Below are positions 9,230 to 15,900 of a stretch of DNA of 29,199 nt, one piece after another (within the stretch, counting starts at the first letter, position 1; every line of letters begins with the position of its first letter). A model generated the notes under the pieces. That model searched no databases and was not told where the DNA came from. It was given only the letters and a program-made list of their open reading frames with translations. A program made the position numbers and the translations under genes. Source of the DNA: Bacillota bacterium (GTDB lineage Bacteria > Bacillota > Clostridia > Christensenellales > Aristaeellaceae); assembly GCA_023459275.1 (NCBI GenBank), contig JAEWVC010000109.1:1-29199 (forward strand), in the 5' to 3' direction.

Positions 9230-10789
9230 ATGAGGAAGAGGCTCCTCACCGTACTACTGGCGGCTGCCATGCTTCTGGCCATGGCCCCGGCGCTTTCCGC
9301 CCAGGCAACGGAAGCAAAGGAACTTGTGATCGTTGACAGCGAGTGGCAAGGGATCGACATGTTCCAATGCACCTCCTGGAACGGCATCCAGCAGCTCATC
9401 GCGGACACCATCCTGATCAAGGCCGAGGACGGCTCCTCGCTGCCCTGCATCGCCTCCAAGTCCGTTTGGTCTGAAGACGGCAAGACCTGGACCCTCACCA
9501 TCCCCGAAGGCATGTACTATTCCACCGGCGCGCAGGTGGAGCCTGAGGACGTGAAGGCCAGCATCGAGTGGGGGCTGCAGGTGAGCACCTACGGCGTCTC
9601 CGGCATGGAGTTTGAGTCCATTGACGTCAGCGGCCGCGACGTGATCTTCCACCTCAAGGACTTCATGGCCGATATGGAGTACAACTTCATGGACGGCTTC
9701 ATCGGCGTTATCGACAAGGATGAACTGGACACCATGACCAAGGAAGAACTGCTTTGGGGCTGCCACCCCTATGGACCCTACTACGTGGCCGAGTACTCCC
9801 CCGGCGCCTACGCGATCCTGAAGGCGAATCCCGGCTACAAGACCAACAACCCCCTGGTCACCAACCAGGGCCCGTCCAAGGCGGACACCCTCCGCGTCAT
9901 CATCACGGAAACGGAAGACTTTACCGCCTACACCGGCATCTCCACCGGCGAGTATGACATCCTGGCGGACACCCCCACCGATTACGTGGAAGACCTGATG
10001 ACCAATCCGGATGTCACCGTGGTCTCCGCCTCCGGCGCGTCGGTGAAATATGCCGAGATGAACATCAAAAACGAATTCCTCTCCGATCCCAACGTGCGCA
10101 AGGCGGTCATCCTGGGCATCAGCCGGGATCACATCAACGGCTACATGAACAGCTTCCACGAGGCCGCCTACTCCCTGGTGCTGGATCTGTGCCTGAACTA
10201 TGATCCGGCCGCCGAGGAATACTACAAGGCCAATTATGGCTATGATCCGGAGCTTGCCAAGTCTCTGCTGGCGGAATCCGGCTATACCGACAGCGACGGA
10301 GACGGCTATGTGGACAAGGATGGCAAGAAGCTTACCTTCATTTTCTCCATCCGGGATGACGACACCTCCGTGATGGTGGGCGAATCCGTCCGCGCCGACA
10401 TGAAGGACATCGGCATCGACCTGACACTGGAACCGCAGAACTGGTCCTACGTCAACCAGAAGGTTGTGGACGGCGCCTTTGATATGGCCTACCTGGGCCT
10501 GGGCTGGGGCGAACCCATGCTGCTGGTAAACCGCTTCTGCAACCGCAATGCCGAGTGCACCAACCTGGACCTTGCGGGCCAGATGGAACTGGTAACCAAG
10601 GCGCAGTCCACCGTCGATTACGACGAGCGCACCAAGGTAATCACCCAGATCCAGGAAAAGCTGTTTGACTACTGCACCATCATCCCGCTTTTGAGCGACA
10701 AGGATGGCTTCCGCACCTGGAGAAGCGGCATCAAGGGCATTGTAACCACGCCCACCGGCGGCTTCTTCCTGGGCGACATCGAATGGTAA
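9230..10789 (+). CDS. Extracellular peptide-type solute-binding protein (SBP family 5)
   Basis: This is the substrate-binding component of the importer, 519 residues. A signal peptide (basic MRKR, then a hydrophobic run to about 22) ends in ALSAQA, a signal peptidase I type site near residue 24. There is no lipobox cysteine, which is unusual for a binding protein of a single-membrane Firmicute. The mature part has family 5 features: a stretch with SDPNVRKAVILGISRDHING and the acidic loop DSDGDGYVDKDG (about 354-365), an EF-hand-like element common in this family. I placed the start at ATG 9230, 8 nt after AAAGGAGG; the frame is open further upstream, but that part is not protein-like. The gene is last in the operon, whereas binding proteins are more often first. 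Confidence 0.93.
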   Translation: MRKRLLTVLLAAAMLLAMAPALSAQATEAKELVIVDSEWQGIDMFQCTSWNGIQQLIADTILIKAEDGSSLPCIASKSVWSEDGKTWTLTIPEGMYYSTGAQVEPEDVKASIEWGLQVSTYGVSGMEFESIDVSGRDVIFHLKDFMADMEYNFMDGFIGVIDKDELDTMTKEELLWGCHPYGPYYVAEYSPGAYAILKANPGYKTNNPLVTNQGPSKADTLRVIITETEDFTAYTGISTGEYDILADTPTDYVEDLMTNPDVTVVSASGASVKYAEMNIKNEFLSDPNVRKAVILGISRDHINGYMNSFHEAAYSLVLDLCLNYDPAAEEYYKANYGYDPELAKSLLAESGYTDSDGDGYVDKDGKKLTFIFSIRDDDTSVMVGESVRADMKDIGIDLTLEPQNWSYVNQKVVDGAFDMAYLGLGWGEPMLLVNRFCNRNAECTNLDLAGQMELVTKAQSTVDYDERTKVITQIQEKLFDYCTIIPLLSDKDGFRTWRSGIKGIVTTPTGGFFLGDIEW

Positions 10790-10806
10790 TTTTCCCCTAA
10801 CGGACA

Positions 10807-10837
10807 GGGGCAAAGGGAAGAACTTTCCCTTTGCCCC
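10807..10837. repeat. 31-bp palindromic repeat, copy 1
   Basis: This is an inverted repeat (GGGGCAAAGGGAA, short loop, TTCCCTTTGCCCC), identical base for base to the copy at 11050-11080. It starts 17 bp after the stop codon of the binding-protein gene and is not followed by a T-run. Confidence 0.85.
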
Positions 10838-11080
10838 TCAGGCTATCGACAAAGTGGCTATGCCACTTTGTCGAGGTTTTCCCTCGCTGCACTGCACGAC
10901 GGCTGCGCCATCGTGCGGCCGTTTGCTCGGGCAAGGTAGGAATTTCTTCGAAATTCCCGCGAAAATCACCGCACATGTCGCTGATTTTCGATCTGCAATC
11001 GGAGGACCGCAGTCCTCCGATACCTCCTATGGGTTTGTTGATGGTCTGAGGGGCAAAGGGAAGAACTTTCCCTTTGCCCC
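10807..11080 (+). repeat. Hairpin array bounded by identical 31-bp palindromes
   Basis: The 323-bp gap after the binding-protein gene is filled by consecutive inverted repeats: 10807-10837; a 13-bp perfect stem with 3-nt loop at 10846-10874; a 10-bp stem with one mismatch and loop TGC at 10894-10916; an 8-bp stem with loop TTC at 10939-10957; a 9-bp stem at 10960-10990 enclosing 13 nt; a 10-bp stem with loop CGCA at 10998-11021; and 11050-11080. The first and last are the same 31 bases, so the RNA could also close as one large multi-branched structure. I see no convincing coding sequence here. It could be a structured RNA, a mobile repeat or a 3' stability element. Confidence 0.8.
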
Positions 11081-11092
11081 TTATTTTCTTTT
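11050..11092 (+). terminator. 31-bp palindrome copy 2 with T-rich tail: operon terminator
   Basis: The 13-bp stem (11050-11080) is followed at once by TTATTTTCTTTT, which makes it a good rho-independent terminator for the peptide importer operon. Only this copy of the repeat has the T-tract. Confidence 0.75.
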
Positions 11093-11112
11093 GACGCATG
11101 GCATAAAAAGCA

Positions 11113-11141
11113 TTGCAGCCCGGGGTAATGCCTGTTACAAT
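11113..11141 (+). promoter_or_regulatory. Extended -10 promoter of the MFS gene
   Basis: TTGCAG (11113-11118) and TACAAT (11136-11141) are 17 bp apart, and TGT before the -10 makes it an extended -10. Transcription would begin near 11148. This places the in-frame TTG (11113) and ATG (11128) upstream of the mRNA start, so neither can be the translation start of this transcript. Confidence 0.7.
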
Positions 11142-12441
11142 ACAGAAAGCGTTTTTCGGAAAGGGGGGCCTGCCCATCAAGGCGCAAACCTCCAAAAAGG
11201 CATTGGTCCTGTTTTTTATCCTGATCTCGGCGGCGGCGCTGGGGAACGGCCTGAGCGACGCGGTATACGCCAATTATTTTAAGGAAGCCTACAACGCCGA
11301 CGCCACGCTTCGGGGCTTTATCGAATTTCCCCGGGAACTGCCGGGGATGCTCTGCTCCCTGGTGATCGCGGCGTTATCCATGCTGGGGGACCTGCGTCTG
11401 GCCTTTATCGCCCAGGCGCTGGCTTTTACGGGGCTGACAGCCTTGGGCCTTACCACCCCGCCCCTTGCGGGGATGCTGACCTTCCTGTTCATCAATTCCA
11501 TGGGCATGCATTTGTTCATGCCGCTGCAGGACGCCATCGGCATCTCCCTGGCGGAGCCTGACCAGGTGGGGCGGCGCATGGGGCAATATGCCAGCACCCG
11601 CATGGCGGTGGGCTTCGCGGCGGGGCTGGTGGTATTCTTCGGATTCAGAAGCGGGCTGTTTTCCTTTGTCACGCCCGTCAAGACCGTTTTCCTGCTGGGC
11701 GCCGGCGCTTTCGCGGCGGCCATGGCAGTTGCCCTTCTGCTGGTAAAAACCGCGGGGCCCCAGCCCAAGGTCAAACGCAAATTCAAGCTGCTGTTTCGGA
11801 AGCAGTACAAATACTATTATCTATTGACGGTACTTAACGGTGTGCAGAAGCAGATCGCCTATGTGTTTGGCACCTGGGTGGTGGTGGAGCTTTTGCGCAA
11901 GGGAGCGGACACCGTATCGCTGCTGCTGATTGCCGCCAGCTTTTTAAGCGTATTCTTCATGCGCTATGTGGGAAAGTGGATGGACCGGTTCGGCATCAAA
12001 AAGATGATGTATGCCGATGCGCTGTCCTTTATCGTTGTGTATGTGATCTATGGGCTTGCGGTATGGGGGATCGTAAGCCATGTGCTGCCGGAAGGCCGCT
12101 GGCCCGCTTTGCTGATCTACGGCCTGTTTGTGCTGGACCGGCTGAGCATGCAGCTTGGCATGGTGAAGGTGTTGTACCTGCGCTCCATCGCGGTGAGCAA
12201 CGAGGAAATCACCGCCACGCTGTCCACCGGCATCAGCCTGGACCATGTGGTGGCCATCATCGCCGCGCAGGTAAGCGGCCTGGTATGGCTCACATTCGGA
12301 CCCCAGTGGGTGTTTTTTATCGCCGCGTTCTTTTCCCTGGGCAACCTGTTTGTGGCCTGGCGGCTGCCGTCCGGCAAGAAGCCCGCTTCCCGGGAGGAGG
12401 TCCTCCTGAGCGAGGAGGCTATGGAAACGGAAACTTTCTAG
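11128..12441 (+). CDS. Major facilitator superfamily (MFS) transporter
   Basis: This is a polytopic membrane protein with about twelve hydrophobic segments and an MFS-like basic cytoplasmic loop (MRYVGKWMDRFGIKKMM). The substrate cannot be inferred. The 11128 boundary is the furthest usable ATG, but the evidence favours a later start. A strong promoter at 11113-11141 overlaps that ATG, and an ideal ribosome binding site (AAGGGGGG, 11161-11168) stands 7 nt before an in-frame ATC at 11176. From there the protein would read (M)KAQTSKKALVLFFIL, a typical membrane-protein N-terminus of about 421 residues. So either this gene uses the rare AUC start or ATG has mutated. It stands alone between a terminator and a convergent uracil permease. 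Confidence 0.88.
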   Translation: MPVTIQKAFFGKGGLPIKAQTSKKALVLFFILISAAALGNGLSDAVYANYFKEAYNADATLRGFIEFPRELPGMLCSLVIAALSMLGDLRLAFIAQALAFTGLTALGLTTPPLAGMLTFLFINSMGMHLFMPLQDAIGISLAEPDQVGRRMGQYASTRMAVGFAAGLVVFFGFRSGLFSFVTPVKTVFLLGAGAFAAAMAVALLLVKTAGPQPKVKRKFKLLFRKQYKYYYLLTVLNGVQKQIAYVFGTWVVVELLRKGADTVSLLLIAASFLSVFFMRYVGKWMDRFGIKKMMYADALSFIVVYVIYGLAVWGIVSHVLPEGRWPALLIYGLFVLDRLSMQLGMVKVLYLRSIAVSNEEITATLSTGISLDHVVAIIAAQVSGLVWLTFGPQWVFFIAAFFSLGNLFVAWRLPSGKKPASREEVLLSEEAMETETF

Positions 12442-12554
12442 TGATATTTTGCAATCGTGCAAATCCTCTTTCTATGCATCTGTCCCAGCGGGCAAAATTC
12501 ATGTATCCTTAGAAGGCCGCCGCATGTAAATATTCTATCCTGTCAGCACCACAT

Positions 12555-12596
12555 CAAAGGGGAGCCGTTTCCGGCTCCCCTTTGGGATTGTTTTGC
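12555..12596 (+). terminator. Terminator between convergent MFS and uracil permease genes
   Basis: A 13-bp perfect stem (CAAAGGGGAGCCG, loop TTTC, its complement) spans 12555-12584 and is followed by a moderately T-rich stretch (GGGATTGTTTTGCGTTTT). It ends the MFS transcript and may also serve the permease gene from the other side. The remainder of 12442-12609 shows only a small TTTGCA/TGCAAA stem. Confidence 0.7.
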
Positions 12597-12609
12597 GTTT
12601 TGGGGCTCG

Positions 12610-13944
12610 TCAGGCATCGGACCTGTCGGGCAGAAGCGCGTTGGCCAGAACGCCGATAATGACCGCGATGAACAGGCCGGAGATGGTGAGGGTTACGTCG
12701 CCAAGCATGAGCGAAATGCCGCCCAAGGCGCCAATGCCCAGACCGAATACCAGGATCATGGCAACGATCATCAGGTTGCGGCTGTTGGTGAAGTCAAGCT
12801 TGCTTTCGGCCAGCGTCCTGATGCCGATGGCGGCGATCATGCCGAACAAAACGATTTCAATGCCGCCCTTTACGGGGCCCGGGATCGTTTGCAGGATGGC
12901 GCCGAACTTGCCCACAAAGCCCAGGATGATGGCAAACACCGCGGCGCCCCTTAGCAGCTTGGGATTGTAGTTTTTAGTGGTGGCCAGAACACCGGTGTTT
13001 TCAGAATAGGTGGTGTTGGCAGGGCCGCCAATAAAGCCGGCGAGAGCCGTTGCAAGTCCATCGCCGATCAGCGTGCGGTGCAGGCCGGGTTTCTGGAAGA
13101 AGTCCTTGCCAACCACCGCGCCGTTTGTGGTAATATCGCCAATATGCTCCATGAAGGTCACCAGGGCGATGGGCGCGATAGACAGGATCACGCCAAGCTT
13201 GAAAACCGGCAGGGAGAAGAAGGAAACATTGTTGGAATCCTTGGTAACAAACGGAATATTGATCCAACTGGCGTTTGTGATGGGGGAGAAGTCCATCTTG
13301 TACACGCCGAACAGGTCCAAGACCACGCAGAACAGGTATCCGGCGGCCAGGCCGATGAGGATGGGGACCAGCTTGAAGAAGCCTTTGGTGAACACGGAGG
13401 AAACAACGACGGCAGCCAGCGTGAACAGCGCAATCAGGATGCAGATGCCCGTTTGCCCGTCTATGCCCGCAGCGAGGTTGGCATAATTGGTAGCGTCATT
13501 GATGGCGACCGAGGAAAGGCCAATACCGATGACGATGATAACCGGGCCCGTGACCACCGGCGGGAAAAGCTTCTTGATCTTTGCGGGGCCGATGAGGTAG
13601 GCAATCAGGGCAAAGGCAAGGTACAGAAGGCCGGCCACGACGATGCCGCCTTGCGCAAGAGGCACGTTTTCCGGGACCACGATGCCATCGGGCTTCACCA
13701 CGGCGGCAATAGCCGCGATGAACGCGAAAGAGGAGCCCAGAAAAACGGGCACGATCCCCTTTGTCACCAAGTGGAAAAGGAGCGTGCCCAAGCCTGCGCT
13801 TACAAGAGCCATTGCGGGATTAAGACCTGTCAGAAGCGGAACCAAAACCGTCGCGCCGAACATTGCGAATAAGTGCTGGAGACTCAAAGGAATGAATTGC
13901 GCCATCGGGAGTTTGTCCTGAACCGTAACGCTTTTTTTTTGCAA
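12610..13944 (-). CDS. uraA: Uracil permease (NCS2 family)
   Basis: This is a nucleobase:cation symporter of the NCS2 family, 444 residues, many hydrophobic helices. UraA-type features are the NTTYSENTGVLATTK motif (about 305-320), holding the conserved glutamate, and the PGPVKGGIEIVLFGMIAAIGIR stretch. The early QHLFAMFGATVLVP segment is also characteristic. I prefer the TTG at 13944 as start: GGAGGTG sits 6 nt before it and overlaps the in-frame ATG at 13959, which has no ribosome binding site of its own. It is a single gene, not in a pyr operon here. Uracil is the best call; xanthine is less likely given the UraA-like motif. Confidence 0.92.
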   Translation of the reverse strand: MQKKSVTVQDKLPMAQFIPLSLQHLFAMFGATVLVPLLTGLNPAMALVSAGLGTLLFHLVTKGIVPVFLGSSFAFIAAIAAVVKPDGIVVPENVPLAQGGIVVAGLLYLAFALIAYLIGPAKIKKLFPPVVTGPVIIVIGIGLSSVAINDATNYANLAAGIDGQTGICILIALFTLAAVVVSSVFTKGFFKLVPILIGLAAGYLFCVVLDLFGVYKMDFSPITNASWINIPFVTKDSNNVSFFSLPVFKLGVILSIAPIALVTFMEHIGDITTNGAVVGKDFFQKPGLHRTLIGDGLATALAGFIGGPANTTYSENTGVLATTKNYNPKLLRGAAVFAIILGFVGKFGAILQTIPGPVKGGIEIVLFGMIAAIGIRTLAESKLDFTNSRNLMIVAMILVFGLGIGALGGISLMLGDVTLTISGLFIAVIIGVLANALLPDRSDA

Positions 13945-13984
13945 GTTCCCCACCTCCATGTTGTTTTTCCGTTTGCTGCAGGAA

Positions 13985-13993
13985 AGTATATCA
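13985..13993 (-). promoter_or_regulatory. Extended -10 promoter of the uracil permease gene
   Basis: The minus strand reads TGATATACT (TGn plus TATACT) about 40 nt before the TTG start. The -35 position is poor (GTGACT). The resulting leader is only about 34 nt, too short for a PyrR-type attenuator or a purine riboswitch. Confidence 0.5.
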
Positions 13994-14049
13994 TAAGTGA
14001 AACAAAGAGTCACTAGGGGTATGCTGTTTTTAAATGTTTTTTGCGGCAA

Positions 14050-14192
14050 TTGTCATAATGTGATGCAATATGTAGTAGTTTGGCGTACTTATCCCGCCTT
14101 GCAACGAAGGGAAACCGATTTTCTGCGCCCTTCTTATGCAGTATAGGTGCGCCGGTAAAAGGAGATGATCTTGAAAAAATATCAGAAAAACA
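14050..14192 (+). other. Intergenic stretch with an isolated ribosome binding site and short open frame
   Basis: Between the uracil permease promoter and the hairpins, 14158-14173 reads AAAAGGAGATGATCTTG: a good ribosome binding site with a TTG at 14171 (or an ATG at 14165). The frame continues as KKYQKNTGRF, then runs through the hairpin array and into the antisense of the cupin gene. I do not call a gene: the product would be encoded mostly by palindromes. It may be the surviving 5' end of a lost plus-strand gene. The rest of the stretch shows nothing I can name. Confidence 0.3.
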
Positions 14193-14298
14193 CCGGGCGG
14201 TTTCCGAAGGGAGGCCGCCCGGGTTATCCTATGCCTAAAATAGGGATTCCAAAGGGATGTATCCCTTTGGCAGGGATCCAGGGGACTGCGTCCCCTGG
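14193..14298 (-). terminator. Three-hairpin array ending the pectin operon
   Basis: Reading the minus strand from the cupin stop codon, three stems follow each other: 14278-14298 (9-bp stem, 3-nt loop), 14249-14270 (10-bp stem with a 2-nt spacer, so about a 4-nt loop) and 14193-14222 (11-bp stem including two G-U pairs). The last is followed by TGTTTTTCTGATATTTTTT, so it is a rho-independent terminator. The first stem touches the stop codon. The design mirrors 10807-11092: several non-identical stems, the final one with the T-tract. Confidence 0.75.
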
Positions 14299-14628
14299 TT
14301 ACACGAAATCCTTGCGCATGGGGGTAAACACATCTACCAGGATGCCCGCTTCCAGGCAGAGGGTGCCATGGGGAACGTCCGGGGGGAAGGCAATGGAGTC
14401 GCCTTCCTTCACAACTACCTCCTCACCCTCCACGGTAAAGCGGAAGCTTCCGCTCTTCACATAGGTGCATTGCACATGGGGATGGGTGTGCACGGCGCCC
14501 ACGCCGCCAGCCTGGAAGCGTACCTCCACGGCCATGATGTCGGGGGTATAGGCCAGCACTTTACGGCTGACGCCGCCGCCCAGTTCTGTAAGCGGGATAG
14601 ACTCATTGTGCGCGACGATGGCTTTCAT
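14299..14628 (-). CDS. kdgF: Cupin protein, KdgF-like (unsaturated uronate linearisation)
   Basis: This is a single-domain cupin of 109 residues. The metal site reads HTHPH with H47 and H49, then Q53, and H87 in PPDVPHG; a Q in place of the common cupin Glu and this spacing match the pattern known for KdgF. KdgF speeds ring opening of the unsaturated galacturonate released by pectin lyases, giving 5-keto-4-deoxyuronate for the KduI step. The gene lies 18 nt after the oligogalacturonate lyase stop with AAGGAGG before the ATG, so the two are translated from one message, which supports the function. It is the last gene of the operon and its stop adjoins the terminator hairpins. Confidence 0.82.
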   Translation of the reverse strand: MKAIVAHNESIPLTELGGGVSRKVLAYTPDIMAVEVRFQAGGVGAVHTHPHVQCTYVKSGSFRFTVEGEEVVVKEGDSIAFPPDVPHGTLCLEAGILVDVFTPMRKDFV

Positions 14629-14646
14629 AGGGGAAATCCTCCTTAT

Positions 14647-15807
14647 TTAGTCCGGCCACCCGGTCAGGTACAAATGCACCCGGCCCTGAACGTCGCTGGC
14701 GTACAGCACGGCGTCGTCCTCCCAGCTTATGGTGGGGTGGCAGTGGGTTTTCTGGCCGTACCAGCTTGTTTTGTGGCGGCACAGCGTGATCACATTGGGG
14801 CAGGAACCGGTGAGGTCGATACGCACGATGTCGTCCACCTGGTCCCCCACCAGCAACCTTGCGTCTTTGCCGCAATGATAATGGTTGCAGTAGTGCATCA
14901 GGGGCGTGGTAGTGCGCACCTTGCCCGTTTTTTCCGCCAGGCCCACGTAGGGGGAGATGCCGGTATCCTCCGTTTCCTTCACCACGGCCTGGGTGCGGCG
15001 GCTGGTGATGGTGCCGTCGTGGCCGGGACCGCGGTTGTCAAAGAAGATCAGCCCATCCCTGGTCCAAAACTCGTGGCCGACGCTATCCTCTTTCTTCTGC
15101 CTGAAGCAGGGAAAAACCTCCAGGCTATCGGTATTCACCAAAAAAATCCGCTGCATCACAAGGTTCCAGGGGCCTTCGTGGCAATACATGAGCAGGTTCC
15201 TATCCGTGGGGGAAAACTGCAGATGCCCGGCCTCGCAGGTATCCCGCACGGCGATATACGGCAGCCCGGCCCGGCCGTTTTTCAGAGGGACAAGCATGAT
15301 GCGGGAACGCTTGACCAGGTACATCTTCTCCTCGAACCCCGCGTAGTTGACGCCGTGTTCCACCTGCACATCCTCGTTCATGAGGATGCCTGCCATAGTA
15401 TGGTCACAGTTGAGGGATACGCGCCCCGGGCGGTATTCCCGGGGATAGGTGTAGAGCACCTGCTTTTCCCCTGTGGCAAGGGTATGAAGCGTTACTTCCC
15501 GGCCATGGCTGTACAGGAGCACAGTGCTTTCCGGGTCCTTGGTCACCTGGGAGACACCTTCGTCCGTGTAACCAGTAACCCTTGTGATGACCCCCGTGTC
15601 CCGGTTCACAGTGAACACGTTGTCCATCCCCGGCGTATCCCTGTCGGAGGTAAAGAAAATCTCCCGGCCGCCCCGGGTGAAGGCGTTTTCGGTGAAGTAC
15701 AAGTGCACGCTGTCGCTGGACAGGCTGGTGGTGAGCTGGGTAACCCGCCGCCCGGTGAGGGGATCGGCAAAAGTGCGCATTTCGGGGCGGTACGTTTGGG
15801 GAAGCAT
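14647..15807 (-). CDS. ogl: Oligogalacturonate lyase (polysaccharide lyase family 22)
   Basis: This 386-residue beta-propeller lyase cleaves short galacturonate oligomers, mainly dimers, in the cytoplasm by beta-elimination, giving unsaturated uronate. Family features are HEFWTRDGLIFFDNRG, whose H245 is the likely catalytic histidine, and the metal-binding set QKTHCH (Q352, H355, H357) with the cluster HYCNHYH (305-311). The QxxHxH spacing equals that of the Mn-binding residues described for PL22 enzymes. There is no signal peptide, as expected. The ribosome binding site is AAGGAGG, 5 nt before the ATG. It follows the permease genes by 93 nt containing a long palindrome and precedes the KdgF-like cupin, so imported fragments would meet it directly. 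Confidence 0.93.
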   Translation of the reverse strand: MLPQTYRPEMRTFADPLTGRRVTQLTTSLSSDSVHLYFTENAFTRGGREIFFTSDRDTPGMDNVFTVNRDTGVITRVTGYTDEGVSQVTKDPESTVLLYSHGREVTLHTLATGEKQVLYTYPREYRPGRVSLNCDHTMAGILMNEDVQVEHGVNYAGFEEKMYLVKRSRIMLVPLKNGRAGLPYIAVRDTCEAGHLQFSPTDRNLLMYCHEGPWNLVMQRIFLVNTDSLEVFPCFRQKKEDSVGHEFWTRDGLIFFDNRGPGHDGTITSRRTQAVVKETEDTGISPYVGLAEKTGKVRTTTPLMHYCNHYHCGKDARLLVGDQVDDIVRIDLTGSCPNVITLCRHKTSWYGQKTHCHPTISWEDDAVLYASDVQGRVHLYLTGWPD

Positions 15808-15852
15808 GCTTTCCTCCTTGATTGTTCATTATTTGAAGTTTTGGGGATGGGT

Positions 15853-15890
15853 GCGGGAAGGGTGATTTTTACAAAAATCACCCTTCCCGC
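15853..15890. repeat. Perfect 18-bp inverted repeat between permease and lyase genes
   Basis: GCGGGAAGGGTGATTTTT and its exact complement are separated by two bases only. On the minus strand it starts 10 nt after the permease stop and is not followed by a T-run, so it looks like an RNA stability or processing stem rather than a terminator. The flank GGGTGCGGG (15850-15858) recurs at the right end of the window (29182-29191). Confidence 0.8.
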
Positions 15891-15900
15891 AAATAGGTGT

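Noticed and set aside
10283..10330. EF-hand-like loop in the peptide-binding protein as a calcium sensor
   Set aside because: The DSDGDGYVDKDG pattern is common in family 5 binding proteins and is part of the usual fold, so it is not a special feature.
10807..11080. CRISPR-like repeat pair
   Set aside because: There are only two copies of the 31-bp repeat, 243 bp apart. The material between them is other palindromes rather than unique spacers of even length, and no cas genes are present.
10831..11282. Small overlapping frames across the hairpin array
   Set aside because: Several frames on both strands are open, each translating the palindromes. None has a ribosome binding site or a protein-like pattern, so I treat the region as non-coding. 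Conserved translation in other genomes would reopen this.
13945..14049. PyrR attenuator or purine riboswitch before the uracil permease
   Set aside because: The extended -10 leaves a leader of about 34 nt with no aptamer or terminator structure.
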